Shown here: positions 4,889-6,438 of the stretch, in pieces
How positions within the stretch are numbered: position 1 is the first letter of the stretch
How the letters are laid out: every line of letters starts with the position of its first letter
Assembly (NCBI GenBank): GCA_023395775.1
Contig: JAEWYA010000185.1
Location: 1-6,438 of the forward strand
DNA: 6,438 nucleotides
Source: Bacillota bacterium
GTDB lineage: Bacteria > Bacillota > Clostridia > Oscillospirales > Oscillospiraceae
Reading direction: 5' to 3'
Position numbers and translations under genes: made by a program
The notes under the pieces: model-generated
What the model saw: only the letters and a program-made list of their open reading frames with translations
The model's database searches: none
What the model was told of the DNA's origin: nothing

Positions 4889-5731
4889 TCAGCGCATATC
4901 CGGAACAGGGATGTTGTCCATGTCGTCAAAGGCCTGATTCTCGCCGCCCATGGCCCAGATAAACGTGTAGTTGCTGGTGCCGCAGCCGCAGTGGAGCGAC
5001 CAGGACGGAGAGATCACCGCGTCAAAATTATGCATGACCAGATGGCGGGTCTCCTGAGGCTGGCCCATCATATGAAACACCACGTTGCCCTCGGGAATAT
5101 TAAAATATGTGTATATCTCCATCCGGCGCTGGTGGGTATTGGCAGGCATGGAATTCCAGACGGAACCGGGCTCCAGCTGGGTCAGTCCCATGGACAGCTG
5201 GCAGGTTTCCAGCACATCGGGATGGATGAACTGATTGATGACCCGCTTGTTGGAGGTCTCCACCGCGCCGCAGGGACGCTTGTTGGCGTCCTTCATAGAG
5301 ATGAAGGTGGTCTTGCAGACCTTGTGGGCGGGCGCGGAAACCAGATAAAACCGGGCGGGGTTTCCGGAATCCTTGCTGGCAAAGCTGACGGATTTGGTCT
5401 CCTTGGTAATATACAGGCAATCCTCAAAGCCCAGCTCATACTTCACACCGTCGGCCTCGATGACGCCGGGGCCGCCCAGATTGAATACGCCGGCCTCCCG
5501 GCGCTCCAGGAAATAGTGGGTGCCGAAGTTGGCCCAAACGTCGATCCCCTGATCGATGGGGACCGTCTTGTTCACCGGCAGGATGCCCAGCACAACCATC
5601 CGGTCCACATGGGAGTAGACGGCGGTGACCTGATCGGGCTGATAGAGGTTTTCGATGAGGAACTCATTCCTCAGTTCCTCGGTTGTATAGCGCTTCACGT
5701 CCCGCTGGTTGGCGGAATAACGAATATCCAT
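4889..5731 (-). CDS. kduI: 5-keto-4-deoxyuronate isomerase (KduI)
   Basis: KduI is a double-cupin metalloenzyme that converts 5-keto-4-deoxyuronate to 2,5-diketo-3-deoxygluconate, the first committed step after oligo-uronide cleavage. The 280-residue length matches the family (278 in E. coli). The N-terminus MDIRYSANQRDVKRYTTEEL, the mid segment and the end WSLHCGCGTSNYTFIWAMGGEN are typical. By spacing with the E. coli zinc ligands H196, H198, E203 and H245, the matching residues here are N198, H200, E205 and H247, so the first ligand is Asn instead of His (MPANTHQRRME in place of a CHTH-type motif). The start has a perfect AAGGAGG five bases upstream that overlaps the stop of the VOC gene. 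The enzyme is cytoplasmic. Identity is secure; whether the Asn affects metal binding is unknown. Confidence 0.93.
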   Translation of the reverse strand: MDIRYSANQRDVKRYTTEELRNEFLIENLYQPDQVTAVYSHVDRMVVLGILPVNKTVPIDQGIDVWANFGTHYFLERREAGVFNLGGPGVIEADGVKYELGFEDCLYITKETKSVSFASKDSGNPARFYLVSAPAHKVCKTTFISMKDANKRPCGAVETSNKRVINQFIHPDVLETCQLSMGLTQLEPGSVWNSMPANTHQRRMEIYTYFNIPEGNVVFHMMGQPQETRHLVMHNFDAVISPSWSLHCGCGTSNYTFIWAMGGENQAFDDMDNIPVPDMR

Positions 5732-5741
5732 AGGATCCTCC

Positions 5742-6101
5742 TTACGCTTTCTGCGTCAGATGAAAGCGGAAACCCGCGATGTCTTTTGCAAAGTAGATCA
5801 CGCGGACCTTGCCGTCGGGGCCGCGCCCCGCGGTGCTCTCATCAAAATCGATACCCTTGGTTTTCAGATAGGCCATCGCCTTCTCCGTATCGCTGGTGCG
5901 GATTGCCACATGGCCCAGACGGCCCAGATATTCCTTCTTCATGACCTCAAAATAGTCGTTGGTGAAAAAGGAACCCTCGGTCTCCCGGAGGGAAAAGCCG
6001 AAGAGGTCGCACAGCAGCTCCGCGGTTGCTTTGGCCTCGGCGGCGTCTACCTGATTGATGCCCACATGGGCCAGTTCAAAGCCCAGTTCTTTTACGTCCA
6101 T
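5742..6101 (-). CDS. VOC (glyoxalase-fold) protein of the uronate operon
   Basis: This 119-residue protein has the two beta-alpha-beta-beta-beta modules of the vicinal oxygen chelate fold: module one from LAHVGINQVD to DYFEVMK (10-55), module two from LGHVAIRTSD to FRFHLTQ (62-117). Possible metal ligands at the usual strand positions are H12, E52, H64 and H114. From memory, very similar sequence forms the C-terminal half of long (about 320-residue) KDPG aldolases in some Clostridia and Fusobacteria. This supports a role in the same pathway, but no reaction has been assigned to my knowledge. Here it is separate from the 210-residue aldolase and placed just before KduI, with 15- and 10-base gaps on its two sides. 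It could act on a diketo uronate intermediate or remove a toxic dicarbonyl; both are guesses. Confidence 0.85.
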   Translation of the reverse strand: MDVKELGFELAHVGINQVDAAEAKATAELLCDLFGFSLRETEGSFFTNDYFEVMKKEYLGRLGHVAIRTSDTEKAMAYLKTKGIDFDESTAGRGPDGKVRVIYFAKDIAGFRFHLTQKA

Positions 6102-6116
6102 ACTGACAGCCCTTTC

Positions 6117-6438
6117 TTATTTCGCAAGATACCCGCCGTCCACGGGGATAACGGCGCCGGTGATATAATTGGAGGCAGGACTGGCCAAAAAGACTGCCAA
6201 GCCCTTCATATCCTCGGGCGTTCCCCACCGGTGGGCGGGAATGCGGCCCAGGATCTCCGCGTTGCGGCCCGCGTCATTGACAAGCGCGGTGTTCATCTCC
6301 GTGTCCATGTAGCCGGGAGCAATGGCGTTGACCTGAATGTTTTGTCCTGCCCATTCATTGCTGAGCGCCTTGGTCAGCTGGGCCACGCCCCCCATGCAGG
6401 CGGCGTAGGGCCGGGCGGTGGAGCCGCCCCAAAAACAG
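6117..6438 (-). CDS. kduD: KduD-type SDR dehydrogenase, C-terminal part, cut by window edge
   Basis: The last 106 codons of a short-chain dehydrogenase enter from the right edge. The frame stays open past the Met at 6395 to the edge, so that Met is not the start. The stretch from NEWAGQNIQVNAIAPGYM through IPAHRWGTPEDM to the C-terminal PVDGGYLAK follows E. coli KduD (2-deoxy-D-gluconate 3-dehydrogenase/diketo-deoxygluconate reductase) closely, including the family end. KduD yields KDG from 2,5-diketo-3-deoxygluconate. The odd point is the active site: the usual YxxxK reads Y-A-A-C-M (6407-6393), so the catalytic lysine is Met, one base (ATG for AAG) from normal. The rest of the fragment is intact with no frameshift. 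It is the most upstream gene seen, 15 bases before the VOC gene. Other KduD-like SDRs such as IdnO relatives cannot be fully excluded. Confidence 0.85.
   Translation of the reverse strand, partial: CFWGGSTARPYAACMGGVAQLTKALSNEWAGQNIQVNAIAPGYMDTEMNTALVNDAGRNAEILGRIPAHRWGTPEDMKGLAVFLASPASNYITGAVIPVDGGYLAK

Noticed and set aside
4874..5944. Long plus-strand open frame (356 codons) opposite kduI and the VOC gene
   Set aside because: It lies antisense to two secure genes, has no ribosome binding site and gives no recognisable protein. It arises from the high GC of the third codon positions. The same applies to 4125-4937 and 3124-4047.

Overview
The window looks like a chromosomal stretch from a GC-rich gut-type Firmicute, probably of the Clostridia/Oscillospiraceae kind. 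This is inferred from strong GGAGG ribosome binding sites, the style of the proteins, a GC-rich catabolic operon set against AT-rich intergenic DNA, and a tRNA with an encoded CCA end. No taxonomic marker is present, so the assignment is tentative.

The right two thirds (about 1755-6438, minus strand) is one tightly packed operon for unsaturated uronate breakdown, the kdu/kdg route fed by pectin or glycosaminoglycan lyases. In transcription order it holds: the C-terminal part of a KduD-type dehydrogenase (runs off the right edge), a small stand-alone VOC (glyoxalase-fold) protein, the isomerase KduI, a second dehydrogenase of the gluconate 5-dehydrogenase/DhuD type, the kinase KdgK, the aldolase Eda/KdgA and an unrecognised 231-residue protein. 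Together they would turn 5-keto-4-deoxyuronate into 2,5-diketo-3-deoxygluconate, then KDG, then KDPG, then pyruvate and glyceraldehyde 3-phosphate. Gaps are 10-20 bases, or a 4-base overlap, throughout. The operon promoter lies outside the window.

The middle (about 1190-1754) holds a tRNA-Pro(GGG) on the minus strand with its own strong promoter. Facing it on the plus strand is a roughly 250-nt region that folds as a multi-branched RNA closed by a perfect 10-bp helix and followed by a U-tract. It has a plausible promoter and no credible ORF. I take it to be a structured non-coding RNA. The raiA class is a possible identity, but I cannot confirm it.

The left part (1-1189) looks accessory. A truncated XRE-type (Cro/C1) regulator reads leftward off the window. 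It diverges from a small rightward operon of a 135-residue unknown protein and a possible 85-residue small protein. After that come about 230 bases without a credible gene but with several strong inverted repeats. This part may be the end of an integrated element or island lying on the 3' side of the tRNA, but no integrase or att repeat is visible.

The points most worth a second look are: the catalytic Lys of the KduD-type protein read as Met; a His-to-Asn change at a metal-ligand position of KduI; the stand-alone VOC protein in a pathway where fused aldolase-VOC proteins are known; the conserved-looking unknown gene after the aldolase; and the putative RNA with two hairpins showing the same GGCGAGG loop.
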